Positions 53,734 to 61,775 of a stretch of DNA of 63,952 bases are shown here, one piece after another. Source of the DNA: Alphaproteobacteria bacterium (lineage in GTDB: Bacteria; Pseudomonadota; Alphaproteobacteria; CADEGL01). Position 1 is the first letter of the stretch; every line of letters starts with the position of its first letter. The stretch is taken from NCBI GenBank assembly GCA_026400755.1, contig JAPLOM010000002.1, positions 1 through 63,952 of the forward strand, given 5' to 3'. A program made the translations under genes and the position numbers. The notes beneath the pieces are model-generated. The model searched no databases. It saw only the letters and a program-made list of their open reading frames with translations, and was not told the DNA's origin.

Positions 53734-54744
53734 TCAGAGATGATCTATGGAAAGTCGGTCAAGATCGGGGGTTGCGCAGAACAGGTGCATCTTGCCGAGC
53801 CCGTCAGTGCGGAACCGCACGCCGAAAAGCGTCCCCTTCAAAACGCGCGATGCTGGATCTGACAGGATGATTTCGTGGAGCGCCGCACCATAAGCTGGAA
53901 TAGACAGCCGGTGAGAAGAAGATGCGGCGCCATCGGCGAACGGATAGGCGATCTCGACACCCAAAGGTGAGGCAGACGCGTTGACGGCACTCACGAAAAG
54001 CCGTTCGTCTGTGGGGCGATGATAGACGCTGAGCCATCGATCTCGCAGCCGTCCCGGTGCTTGGCTGTGGACGGCGCAAGCGCCGCCTGCGCTGACGATC
54101 TGAACCTGCGGCCGCGTCGTGCCTCTTACGCCTGGGGCGCGGAACCGGCGCGAGATACGAACCGAGCCGATGCCGATTTCCCCGGATGGCGTACCCAGAT
54201 GGTGAGATACGGAAATCCGCTGAGCGGTACCGGCATTGGTCGAGTGGGTTTCGTGATGGACCTCGTGTCCCGCCTCGTCGCGAACAACGAGCGTCAAATC
54301 CATGTCTGTCGCGCAGACGTCGGATTCATACAGCAGAGACTGGTTGGCGACACACACACATTCCTCGAAGCCGGATCCATAAAGCACCGGCATATAATCG
54401 GCCAGCGGCATCGGAGTCTGTGGCGACAAACTGTCGAGAAGACGATAGAGCCGCTGCTTGAGCGAAACCGTTTCACGGCGACGTTGTGCTCTGCCCGATG
54501 CCGCGGAAGCCCCGCCACCCCGCGGAAGCGTGGTGTAGTGGTATTCGAGGTCCAGCAGGCAGGCCGTACAAGTGCCGCCGGCACCCGTCTTCTGAAGCAG
54601 GGCATCGAAGGAGATATTGGGCTGTTCATTCAAGATGCGCTGAAGATCGGTCAGGCGGAATTCCTTGCATGGACACAGCATGCCATCTCCGCTGTCCGGC
54701 CCGGCATCCGGCTTCGCGATCATCGAACTTTCAGATGCCGCCAT
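53734..54744 (-). CDS. BFD-like [2Fe-2S] domain fused to an unknown beta-rich domain
   Basis: A 336-residue protein. Residues 22-65 have the cysteine pattern C24-x-C26-x32-C59-x2-C62, with CPCKEFRLTDLQRIL and LLQKTGAGGTCTACLLDL, the layout of the bacterioferritin-associated ferredoxin (BFD) fold that binds one [2Fe-2S] cluster. After a basic linker, residues 110-336 form a beta-rich domain of unknown function, with further cysteines at ECVCV and VCATD. No signal peptide is visible, so it is likely cytoplasmic. ATG 54744 overlaps the NeuC-like gene by 14 bases; ATG 54723 is possible. A role in electron transfer to, or regulation of, sugar modification is conceivable, but nothing in the sequence proves it. 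Confidence 0.65.
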   Translation of the reverse strand: MAASESSMIAKPDAGPDSGDGMLCPCKEFRLTDLQRILNEQPNISFDALLQKTGAGGTCTACLLDLEYHYTTLPRGGGASAASGRAQRRRETVSLKQRLYRLLDSLSPQTPMPLADYMPVLYGSGFEECVCVANQSLLYESDVCATDMDLTLVVRDEAGHEVHHETHSTNAGTAQRISVSHHLGTPSGEIGIGSVRISRRFRAPGVRGTTRPQVQIVSAGGACAVHSQAPGRLRDRWLSVYHRPTDERLFVSAVNASASPLGVEIAYPFADGAASSSHRLSIPAYGAALHEIILSDPASRVLKGTLFGVRFRTDGLGKMHLFCATPDLDRLSIDHL

Positions 54745-55918
54745 GTGGGCCTGCGCTGTCCGCTTCACCCGGCGATCCCCACGGCGCAATGAAGTGCTGG
54801 GTTTCTGCAGCGAAGCGCTTATAAAGAAGCCGCGCCGTGCCGTGCATCTCGGTCACGGCTTCGGCTACGCGAGCCGCCGCGTGTCCGTCGCCGTACGGCG
54901 TTGTGTGCGGTAATCGCGGCAGTACGCCGCGCAGCATCCGCGCCACCTCGTCCGCGTGGGCAGCGCAGTCGCGTACATTGGCGCCGCGTTGCCGTCCACC
55001 TTGCCGTTCGCCGACATTGATCACGGGCAGACCGAACAGCCCGGCCTCGATCACGCCGCTGGAGGAATTGCCCACCATGACGGCGGCGTGGCGCAACGCG
55101 TTGGCGTAGAGCGTGGCGCCTAGCGTTTCGCGGAAGACGGCGCGACCGTGCTTGCTCACGAAGGCATCGATACGCGCCCGCGCTTCGGCGCCGCCGGGGT
55201 CGGCGTTAGGCGCTGTGATCAGCGATGGACCCGGCGTGGCTTCGAGCGCGGTCAAGGTGGCATCCACTGCGGCTAAGGGTGCCGTCACGTTCGTCTCGGG
55301 ATGGACGGTCACGAGGCGCAGGCCCTCGATCGAGGCCAGACCCAATTCCCGCGCGAAGGCCGCGCCGTCCAGTACAGGTGCCTCGACCAGGGAATCGAGG
55401 CCAGGCGCGCCAGTCACCCGGATGCGCCAGGCTTCCTCGCCCATGCGCGCAATCCGCTCGGCGGCTTCAACGTTCGCGGTGCAGTGGAGGTGGGATAGTT
55501 TGGTAATGGCGTGCCGTACGCGATCGTCGGCGGCACCATAGGTCAATTCGCCGCCATGCAGATGCACCAGCGGAACGTTCAGCGGCACGAAGCCCATGAC
55601 GGCGGGCAACATGTCCAACCGATCGCCCATAACGAGGGCGCGGTCCGGCGCGATGCGCGCGCCCAGGCGGCCCGCGGCGGCGGCGATGCGCGCCATGGCG
55701 TCGGAGGCGGCTAGCCCATCGCGGCCGCCCATGTCGGCGCCCTCAGTGTGCCCGGTCGCGCCGTGCGGCAGAGCCGCACGCACGGTCGAGTCGTCTGAAA
55801 CATGGGCGCCGGTCAACATCACGTGCAACTCAACATCCGCACGGTAGGCCAAGGCGCGCCACACCGGCGCCAGGATGCCCACGTCAGCGCGTCCACTGGA
55901 AACGCTCAGCACCTTCAT
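54731..55918 (-). CDS. legG: UDP-sugar 2-epimerase, hydrolysing (NeuC/LegG-like)
   Basis: A 395-residue GT-B-fold enzyme that releases UDP while epimerising C2, giving the free 6-carbon precursor of a sialic-acid-like sugar. It begins VLSVSSGRADVGILAPVW (canonical TGTRADYG), keeps LVMGDRLDMLPAV, VHLHGGELTYGAADDRVRHAI and VGNSSSGVIEAGLFGLPVINVGERQGGR. Being followed by NeuB- and NeuD-like genes and LegC, the substrate is likely UDP-2,4-diacetamido-2,4,6-trideoxyglucose. ATG 55918 shares one base with the neuB stop; GTG 55921 is equally possible. Confidence 0.88.
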   Translation of the reverse strand: MKVLSVSSGRADVGILAPVWRALAYRADVELHVMLTGAHVSDDSTVRAALPHGATGHTEGADMGGRDGLAASDAMARIAAAAGRLGARIAPDRALVMGDRLDMLPAVMGFVPLNVPLVHLHGGELTYGAADDRVRHAITKLSHLHCTANVEAAERIARMGEEAWRIRVTGAPGLDSLVEAPVLDGAAFARELGLASIEGLRLVTVHPETNVTAPLAAVDATLTALEATPGPSLITAPNADPGGAEARARIDAFVSKHGRAVFRETLGATLYANALRHAAVMVGNSSSGVIEAGLFGLPVINVGERQGGRQRGANVRDCAAHADEVARMLRGVLPRLPHTTPYGDGHAAARVAEAVTEMHGTARLLYKRFAAETQHFIAPWGSPGEADSAGPHGGI

Positions 55919-56919
55919 CACACCAGATCGCCTGAGCGGATCGCCGTGTCCGCGCGCCGCGCGCGCTTCAGACGGCGCCCAAAGGGCGCGTTGCTCGGAG
56001 ACAAACCGTCGGCGGGGCGTTTCAGCACTAAGTCGTCCTTGGCCAGCGTCGTGCCGGCCGAAAGATCGCGCCGTGCATGCCAGCTCCGGCGCACCAGGTG
56101 CGCGACGGCCGTCTCGCCGCGCGCAGGTCGCTTGATGCCGTCGCCCAGCGCGGCTGCGGTCTCACGCAGGCGGACGATCATGTCTTTCAGCTCGGCGGGT
56201 TCCAGCGATGCCTTGTGATCAGGGCCGGGCAATGTGCGGTCGAGGGTGAAATGTTTTTCTATCGCGACAGCGCCCAGCGCCACGGCGGCGACGGAAACGT
56301 GATCGCCCATCGAATGGTCGGAATAGCCCACATCCACGTCGAACGCGCGCCGCATGGTTTCGATCGCTCGTAGATTGATTGCGCTGACGGGTGCGGGATA
56401 GAGCGAGGTGCAGTGAAGCAGCGTGACGTCCTTCGCACCCGCGCGGCGCAGAACAGCCAACGCGCGGCCAACCTCGGCTTTGGTCGCCATGCCCGTGGAC
56501 AGGATGACGGGCAAGCGGAAGCGGGCTAACTCGCGCAGCATGGGCTCGTTGGTCAGCTCGCCCGACGGAATCTTAATCCGATCCATTCCCATGGCGATCA
56601 GGGGTGCCGCCATCGCGGTGTCGAATGGCGTGACCAGGAAGCCGATTCGCGCGCGGCGGCATTCCTTGGCCAGCGTGGCGAAGTCGGACAACGACAGTTC
56701 GAGTTTCCGCAACAACGAAAGCTGGTTGCGCACGCCCGCGTTCTTCTTCTGATAGGCTGCCGTCGCCGCGCGATGCGAGACTAGTGCTTCGGCGCGGAAA
56801 GCCTGGAACTTCACGTAATCGGCGCCTGCACTGGCGGCTACGCGCACCATCTTCTTGGCGCGCGCCAGGCTGCCGTTGTGGTTCACGCCGGCCTCGGCGA
56901 TCACAAGCGGCGCTGTCAC
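55918..56919 (-). CDS. legI: N-acetylneuraminate/legionaminate synthase (NeuB/LegI-like)
   Basis: A 333-residue TIM-barrel enzyme condensing the NeuC product with phosphoenolpyruvate. LVIAEAGVNHNGSLARAKKM, DYVKFQAFRAEAL, YQKKNAGVRNQL, KIPSGELTNEPML and GYSDHSMGDHVS are hallmarks of the NeuB branch. The PseI-specific GLWDGRTLYDLY block is absent, so it differs from the synthase at 35685. The C-terminal SAF domain (RRSWHARRDLSAGTTL) is present. GTG 56919 gives GTGA overlap with the acetyltransferase gene; the longer reading adds 37 arginine-rich residues. Confidence 0.92.
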   Translation of the reverse strand: MTAPLVIAEAGVNHNGSLARAKKMVRVAASAGADYVKFQAFRAEALVSHRAATAAYQKKNAGVRNQLSLLRKLELSLSDFATLAKECRRARIGFLVTPFDTAMAAPLIAMGMDRIKIPSGELTNEPMLRELARFRLPVILSTGMATKAEVGRALAVLRRAGAKDVTLLHCTSLYPAPVSAINLRAIETMRRAFDVDVGYSDHSMGDHVSVAAVALGAVAIEKHFTLDRTLPGPDHKASLEPAELKDMIVRLRETAAALGDGIKRPARGETAVAHLVRRSWHARRDLSAGTTLAKDDLVLKRPADGLSPSNAPFGRRLKRARRADTAIRSGDLV

Positions 56920-57491
56920 GGCTTGCCGCCATGGCGCGTCAGCGCCGGTACCAGCGCTTCGTCGGCAACCATCGAACTCGACAGCACCACGGCGCTCGCG
57001 CCGATCATGACGCAGCGCCCTACGCAGCAACTGCCAAGGACCATAGCGCCCGGAGCTACATGGCTGCCTTCGCCAATCATGCTGTCATGCTCGACCACGG
57101 CGCGTGTGTTGACGATGGCACCGCGTCCGATCACCGCGCCCGGTTGCACCACGGCACCGGCCAGCACGATGGCGCCCGCTTCGAGCGTCGCGGCGGGACT
57201 GACATGGGCTTGTGGGTGGACGATGGAGGGTGCGGGATGGCCACGGCCGATATAAGCATCGAGCAGAGCGAGGCGTGCCTTGAGCTGTGTGGCTGTTACA
57301 CCGCCCATGCCGAGGACGATTGGGATGCCGTTGGTTTTCACGTCCGTGTCCGCCGTCAATTGCGCGGCGTGCAGCCAATTGGACGGGCGCGGATCGACAT
57401 AGGCCACAATGGGGCCTATGGAAGCGGTCGCCGCTTCCGCCACCGCTTTCGCGTGACCACCCGCGCCGATTAGGATGCAGGCGATCGGCAT
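56916..57491 (-). CDS. NeuD/PglD/LegH-like sugar N-acetyltransferase
   Basis: A 191-residue protein. Residues 1-80 have the UDP-sugar-binding Rossmann-like half (ACILIGAGGHAKAVAEA, VAYVDPRP). Residues 85-185 have hexapeptide repeats (AHVSPAATLEAGAIVLAGAV) and the family His in AVVEHDSMIGEG. It is predicted to acetylate the 4-amino group made by LegC. It lies between LegC (two bases away) and the LegI-like synthase, exactly where a LegH would be expected. A NeuD-type O-acetyltransferase is the alternative. Confidence 0.85.
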   Translation of the reverse strand: MPIACILIGAGGHAKAVAEAATASIGPIVAYVDPRPSNWLHAAQLTADTDVKTNGIPIVLGMGGVTATQLKARLALLDAYIGRGHPAPSIVHPQAHVSPAATLEAGAIVLAGAVVQPGAVIGRGAIVNTRAVVEHDSMIGEGSHVAPGAMVLGSCCVGRCVMIGASAVVLSSSMVADEALVPALTRHGGKP

Positions 57492-57492
57492 C

Positions 57493-58611
57493 TCAGCCGC
57501 CCGCGCGCCGCGGCCATTTGGCCAGCACCGCGATGACGCGCGCCTGCTGTTCGTCGGTCAGCGACGAGCTGCAGGGCAGGGAGACCACGGTACCGGACAG
57601 TTTCGCGGCCACACCGGTCAGGCGGTGCGGTGCGTGGGCATAGAGCGCCTGATCAGACAGGGTGCGCCAGAAAGTGCGCGCCTCGATGTCGTGCTCGGCC
57701 ATGTGCTGGACGAGGTCACGCGCCTCGGCCTCGCCGCGGCAGCGCACCGAATAGAGCCAGCACGCGCTTTCGCCCCACGGCGTGCGTGGCATGGGCTGCA
57801 TGTCGTTGCGTCCGGCGACGGCGCGATCGTACGTTGCCGCAATGCGCCGCTTGGCCGCGACCATTTCTTCCATCCGCTCGATCTGTGCCAACAGGACACC
57901 TGCGTTCAGGTTGGTCATGCGGTAGTTGAAGCCAATCTCATCATAACGATACTCGGCACCGCTGCGCGCCTGGGCCGAGATGGCGCGAAGGCGCTTGGCC
58001 TGGCTCTCGTCGTCGGTCACCACCATGCCGCCGCCGCCGGCCGTGACCGTCTTGTTGCCGTTGAAGCTAAAGATGGCCATGTCGCCGAGCCCGCCGACGG
58101 GCCGGCCTTTGTAGCGCGCGCCGATGGCGCCCGCGGCGTCCTCGATTAGGGGTATGCCCGCTGTCCGGCACAGGGACAGAAGCGGATCGACATCGGCCGG
58201 GTGGCCCAGTACATGGACCACGAGAACAGCGGTGATGCGGCCGGGCGGATCGCGCAGAATGGCTTCTAGCACGGCGGGATCGAGCGACCAGCTTTCCTCG
58301 GTTACGTCGGCGAAGATCGGAATCGCGCCCGCGTGGTGCGCGGCGTTGGCCGTAGCAGCGAAGGTCCAGTCCGGTACCACGACATGATCGCCTGGCTTCA
58401 CGCCCGCGGCCGTCATGGCTAGCTGCAGCGCCGTCGTGCCGTTTACCGACGCCACGGCATAGGCGCGCCCGGCCAGGGCCGCGATCTGCTTTTCGCACTC
58501 GGTCACGAACGGGCCGGCCGAGGAAACCCAGTTATCCTGCACGCAGCGCGCGAGATAGGCGCTCTCGTTGCCGCGCAGGTCGGGAATCGCGAGGGGGATG
58601 CGTTCGCTCAT
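57493..58611 (-). CDS. legC: UDP-4-amino sugar transaminase, LegC-like
   Basis: A 372-residue DegT-family PLP aminotransferase adding the 4-amino group to the LegB product. RIPLAIPDLRGNESAYL, VQDNWVSSAGPFV and SVNGTTALQLAM are typical of LegC/PglE. IFSFNGNKTVTAGGGGMV holds the PLP lysine near 188. ATG 58611 has no good ribosome-binding site; a TTG at 58638 would add nine residues. This is the first gene of the long minus-strand array after the AT-rich gap at 58612-58810, which contains a candidate promoter. Confidence 0.9.
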   Translation of the reverse strand: MSERIPLAIPDLRGNESAYLARCVQDNWVSSAGPFVTECEKQIAALAGRAYAVASVNGTTALQLAMTAAGVKPGDHVVVPDWTFAATANAAHHAGAIPIFADVTEESWSLDPAVLEAILRDPPGRITAVLVVHVLGHPADVDPLLSLCRTAGIPLIEDAAGAIGARYKGRPVGGLGDMAIFSFNGNKTVTAGGGGMVVTDDESQAKRLRAISAQARSGAEYRYDEIGFNYRMTNLNAGVLLAQIERMEEMVAAKRRIAATYDRAVAGRNDMQPMPRTPWGESACWLYSVRCRGEAEARDLVQHMAEHDIEARTFWRTLSDQALYAHAPHRLTGVAAKLSGTVVSLPCSSSLTDEQQARVIAVLAKWPRRAGG

Positions 58612-58733
58612 GGCTGGGGTCGGGCAAGACGGAGACAAGGCTACCGCACGGCGGGTGAAGCGCTCTCCCGCATCAAGTCGGAATCAAGCGCGCCTATTAG
58701 ACCAAAAGCATTTGAAAAATAAAGAATTTTTTG

Positions 58734-58773
58734 CGTTCAGCGCGCGAACACCCTATTGTTCACGATCTGAACG
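58734..58773. promoter_or_regulatory. Nested inverted repeats overlapping the legC promoter
   Basis: An outer pair CGTTCAG (58734-58740) and CTGAACG (58767-58773) encloses an inner pair GAACA (58746-58750) and TGTTC (58757-58761). The dyads cover the spacer and -10 region of the candidate promoter. They could be an operator, or a hairpin ending the sulfatase transcript, since an AT-rich run follows on the minus strand (58700-58733). Confidence 0.45.
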
Positions 58774-58783
58774 ACGCTGTCAA
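58755..58783 (-). promoter_or_regulatory. Candidate promoter of the legC-led minus-strand array
   Basis: On the minus strand a perfect -35 box TTGACA (58783-58778) is followed after 17 bases by AACAAT (58760-58755), four of six matches to the -10 consensus. The leader to legC would be about 135 bases. It is the best-spaced promoter-like element in the glycan locus. Confidence is limited because no transcript data exist. Confidence 0.5.
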
Positions 58784-58810
58784 GGAAGATGGAAGAGGGC
58801 CGCAAATGGG

Positions 58811-60418
58811 CTAGGCGGCGGCGTTATTACGCGCTTCGCGGAGAGCAAAAATCTCGGCGCGTTCGGCGCGCAAAAGTTTCACCATCTCGTCCATGATCGC
58901 GCGTTGATCGGGGTCGGCGACAATGTTGCGTATTTCGCGCGGATCGGCCAGCCGGTCGTAGAATTGTTTCACATCCAAGGTCGCGCCCTTCAGCACAGCC
59001 ATCATCTTGTGGCGCGGCGTTGTCATCGTGAAAAAAATATCGCGGCGGGCAAGGTCGGCATTGCCGTGGCCGCAATTCTCGGAGATCACGAAAGCCCGAC
59101 CGCTGCGCAGGCCGCTCACGCCCTTAAAGCTTTGATGCGGGGGAACGTCGAGCGCGTCCAGGAAAGTGGCCGTCACCCCCATGCTGTCGATCATCCCGGC
59201 GTCGGCTGGGGCGCGCCGCGAATTAGCCAGTAAAAGCGGAACCTCAATATCCTCGTAATGGGTACGGTAGCCGATTTCCGATTTCTTCCGTGGACTTTCG
59301 GCGTAATAGAGACCGTGGTCGCCGGTGACGAGGACGACGGTATGTTCCATCTGCCCGGTGCGTTCCAGACTATCGATCACTTGGCCCAGCAGATGATCGA
59401 CGTACATGACCGCCGTGTCATAGAGCCAACGCCGCTTGGTGCGGCCTGTAAGGCGGCCTACCAACCAACGTGGCCAAAATCGGGCGCGCGCCAGGATGTT
59501 GCCCGGCCGGTTTAAAGCTCGGCAATCATGCACATCCATGGCATGCATATGGATGAACCATCGCGTCTGCGCACGCGATTCGATGAGGCGGCACAAAGGC
59601 GCGACGATGTCGCCAAACACCACCGGGAAATGGGACATCATCAGGAAAGGCCAAGTGGTCTGGGCGGCAATCCAGCCGCGTGTGCGCCAGCGCATGGCTT
59701 CCATTGCCCGATGCCAAAAGAGCCTGACGCCGCCAGGCGCGTGCTCACCCAGGAAACGCCAGTAGATGCCGGGCGCGATGCCAGTCAGTTTTGCCATCAC
59801 TGCATCGGGTTCGCGCTCGAGCAGCGCACGTTCGGCTGCGCATCCTTTCGCCACTCGATCATTGATGCGCATCAGCTTGGGTGGCCACAAAGATTTGTCG
59901 TGATGAACGATCAGTTCTTCGATGCCGTCCAGAAGAAGGGTGACCTCTTTGATGATCTTCTCTCTTTGATCGGCAGTCCGCTCCAGCGTCAGTTCGTAGC
60001 GCAGGGTTCGACCGATGCGCTGCTCCAAGAGTACCCGGAAATCGGATGTTGTACGGATAGTGTCGAACCCGCGCCCGTATCCCGTTGCCACGCCCAGCTG
60101 GTTGCAACTGGCCAGAAGATGCGTCTCGAAGCCTGCGTCCTTAATCGATTCCGCAAAACTCTTGGGCCGCTCGCGGATACCGTTGTTATAGCCGCCGTAG
60201 TCGAGTGGATAGGTCAGCGAGAACAGCGCCGGCATTACGAATTGCGTAGACTGGGCGTTGGTCACCACTTGGCGGACGAACCCGCGATCGACGAGCCGCG
60301 CCAAGTTAGGCACTAAGTAGCGACGCGCCGTCGGGTCGGCCAGAACGTCATAGCGCAAGGCATCAATGAGCAGAAAAAGCGCGTTCTTCTGCGGTGCCTT
60401 TGGTACGCGGTCATTCAT
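58811..60418 (-). CDS. Alkaline phosphatase/sulfatase superfamily protein
   Basis: A 535-residue protein with the metal-binding start LFLLIDALRYDV, a candidate Ser/Thr nucleophile in NAQSTQFVMPALFS, and LVTGDHGLYY with the Asp-His metal ligands. The formylglycine motif CxPxR is absent, so it is not a classical type I sulfatase. It resembles phospho-alcohol transferases or phosphatases. No membrane segment is obvious except a weak hydrophobic stretch near 250, so it is probably cytoplasmic. It could transfer or remove phosphate or a phospho-alcohol on the glycan, which would fit the CDP-alcohol enzyme at 50572. It is followed by an AT-rich 192-base gap. Confidence 0.7.
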   Translation of the reverse strand: MNDRVPKAPQKNALFLLIDALRYDVLADPTARRYLVPNLARLVDRGFVRQVVTNAQSTQFVMPALFSLTYPLDYGGYNNGIRERPKSFAESIKDAGFETHLLASCNQLGVATGYGRGFDTIRTTSDFRVLLEQRIGRTLRYELTLERTADQREKIIKEVTLLLDGIEELIVHHDKSLWPPKLMRINDRVAKGCAAERALLEREPDAVMAKLTGIAPGIYWRFLGEHAPGGVRLFWHRAMEAMRWRTRGWIAAQTTWPFLMMSHFPVVFGDIVAPLCRLIESRAQTRWFIHMHAMDVHDCRALNRPGNILARARFWPRWLVGRLTGRTKRRWLYDTAVMYVDHLLGQVIDSLERTGQMEHTVVLVTGDHGLYYAESPRKKSEIGYRTHYEDIEVPLLLANSRRAPADAGMIDSMGVTATFLDALDVPPHQSFKGVSGLRSGRAFVISENCGHGNADLARRDIFFTMTTPRHKMMAVLKGATLDVKQFYDRLADPREIRNIVADPDQRAIMDEMVKLLRAERAEIFALREARNNAAA

Positions 60419-60484
60419 GTTTTCAATTTACCAGAACAGCACGTGCCTTGCCACCGGCGAGAGCAGGACCGATTGGCGGTAACC

Positions 60485-61648
60485 CTAAGGAGCGAGTGTC
60501 GGCCGATTTCGGAGAAACCCTTGGAAAATCGGAGTTTCTTCGATTTTCCGCGTGGCCAACTCGTGACCCAAGCCGTTCCAATGTCCATCGTGCGGAAATT
60601 CGAAATGCCGGTGTTCGCGCGCGTAATTCTCGGCGAAGACTAGCTGTAGATCGACCGTCTCGATTCCCCGCGCCCGCGCTTGTTCCATGACATAGGCGCG
60701 CATCACGCCCCATGTGCCTCGCTGCGCATCTGGTAACAAGGCGGGGTCGTACATATCTGGCCGCATCCCGTCGAACACCAGGACAATTTTGCTGGCGCCA
60801 ACGCCCGTTGCTTCCGGTAGAGCGTCCAAAAACCTGTCGACCGCCCAGCGATAGTCCGCGAAGGCCGCCTCGCTTGATTCATAGGGAACGTTCGACGACC
60901 AGCGCTTGTCGTTCGCGCCGAGCGATTGAACGGAGAAGTTGAGAGCCTGCTGAACCTTCATATTGGTGACGAGATACATGACCAGGGCCGAACGGCGGAA
61001 CAGAAGCCGCCAAAAGCTGGGCTGGTAATCGACCCGCCGCATCACCGCCGTGCCGTCGGGCATGCGCTGGAAATGGTGAAAGCCCGGGCTTTGTCCGCGG
61101 TGCCAGAGTGACTCGTCGAAATCGTTGGCGATGATGTTGATGATGAACGCATCGGGGCGATACCGGCGGCGTGCAAAGTCGGCCCAGACGAGATACTGGG
61201 TCAAACCCGCGCCAGACGCCGCGAAGGTATAGACGCGCGCGCGGCTGCGTAGGTCCGCCTGCAGGCGCCCGCCGACGGTTTCCGTAAATGGCACCATACC
61301 GGCTTCGATATAGCTGTCTCCCACGATGGCCAGCAGCGGTGTGGTGGCGTTCGGATCGTAGTCCTGGTCGTTGACGAAGCCGTCATTGTTGACGTGCACA
61401 TGATTCACGACTTCGAAGTTCCAGCCTTCGGACCAGATGAGCGTGCGGTTCGGCTGGAAGCGGAACACAGGGTTGTCTGCGTCGACCGGTTGCGCGCGCA
61501 ACCCTTCGTTGACGGGCAGGAATCGAAGAACGATCTCGGCTGCGACCAGCGTTCCGACGATGGAAAGAAGAACGGCCGTCAGCGCCAGAAGAAACTGGCG
61601 GGCTTTGCCATGCATGCGAAACCCTATGCCACGAAGAGAGCGGATCAT
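60485..61648 (-). CDS. Membrane-anchored SGNH hydrolase-like protein
   Basis: A 387-residue protein with one N-terminal membrane helix (about residues 17-42). SGNH blocks are LLAIVGDSYIEAGMV (Ser), AASGAGLTQYLVW and PHDGHWNGLGHELA (Asp/His, in the AlgX-like DxHWN form). It is likely a periplasmic O-acyl transferase or esterase, the third such protein in the locus. ATG 61648 is used; an ATG at 61615 would put only a few residues before the helix. It is divergent from the LegB gene, with a shared 127-base control region (61649-61775). Confidence 0.78.
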   Translation of the reverse strand: MIRSLRGIGFRMHGKARQFLLALTAVLLSIVGTLVAAEIVLRFLPVNEGLRAQPVDADNPVFRFQPNRTLIWSEGWNFEVVNHVHVNNDGFVNDQDYDPNATTPLLAIVGDSYIEAGMVPFTETVGGRLQADLRSRARVYTFAASGAGLTQYLVWADFARRRYRPDAFIINIIANDFDESLWHRGQSPGFHHFQRMPDGTAVMRRVDYQPSFWRLLFRRSALVMYLVTNMKVQQALNFSVQSLGANDKRWSSNVPYESSEAAFADYRWAVDRFLDALPEATGVGASKIVLVFDGMRPDMYDPALLPDAQRGTWGVMRAYVMEQARARGIETVDLQLVFAENYAREHRHFEFPHDGHWNGLGHELATRKIEETPIFQGFLRNRPTLAP

Positions 61649-61759
61649 TGCAAAATTGGCTGTGGGGCACCAGTCCGGCGGCCACCGTCTCGCGCGGGCG
61701 AGCGGGACGGCCTATAGTGCCGATATGCGCCTTTTTTGTGGCGCGACCAAATCCACTTC

Positions 61760-61766
61760 GGGGAGA
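61760..61766 (+). promoter_or_regulatory. Shine-Dalgarno site favouring a TTG start of legB
   Basis: GGGGAGA is nine bases before TTG 61776. The upstream ATG at 61725 lacks a site at good distance. Confidence 0.5.
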
Positions 61767-61775
61767 CTACCGGTC

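Noticed and set aside
55918-56919. Second copy of pseudaminic acid synthase
   Set aside because: The PseI-specific block GLWDGRTLYDLY is absent and its neighbours are NeuC- and NeuD-like, so it belongs to the NeuB/LegI branch.
58700-58735. Simple intrinsic terminator of the sulfatase gene
   Set aside because: The hairpin arms are short with a large loop and the U-rich part does not follow directly, so I list the repeats as regulatory rather than as a terminator.
61725-61775. Upstream ATG start for legB
   Set aside because: No suitable ribosome-binding site, and the extra 17 residues do not resemble the family N-terminus; still possible if the mRNA is nearly leaderless.
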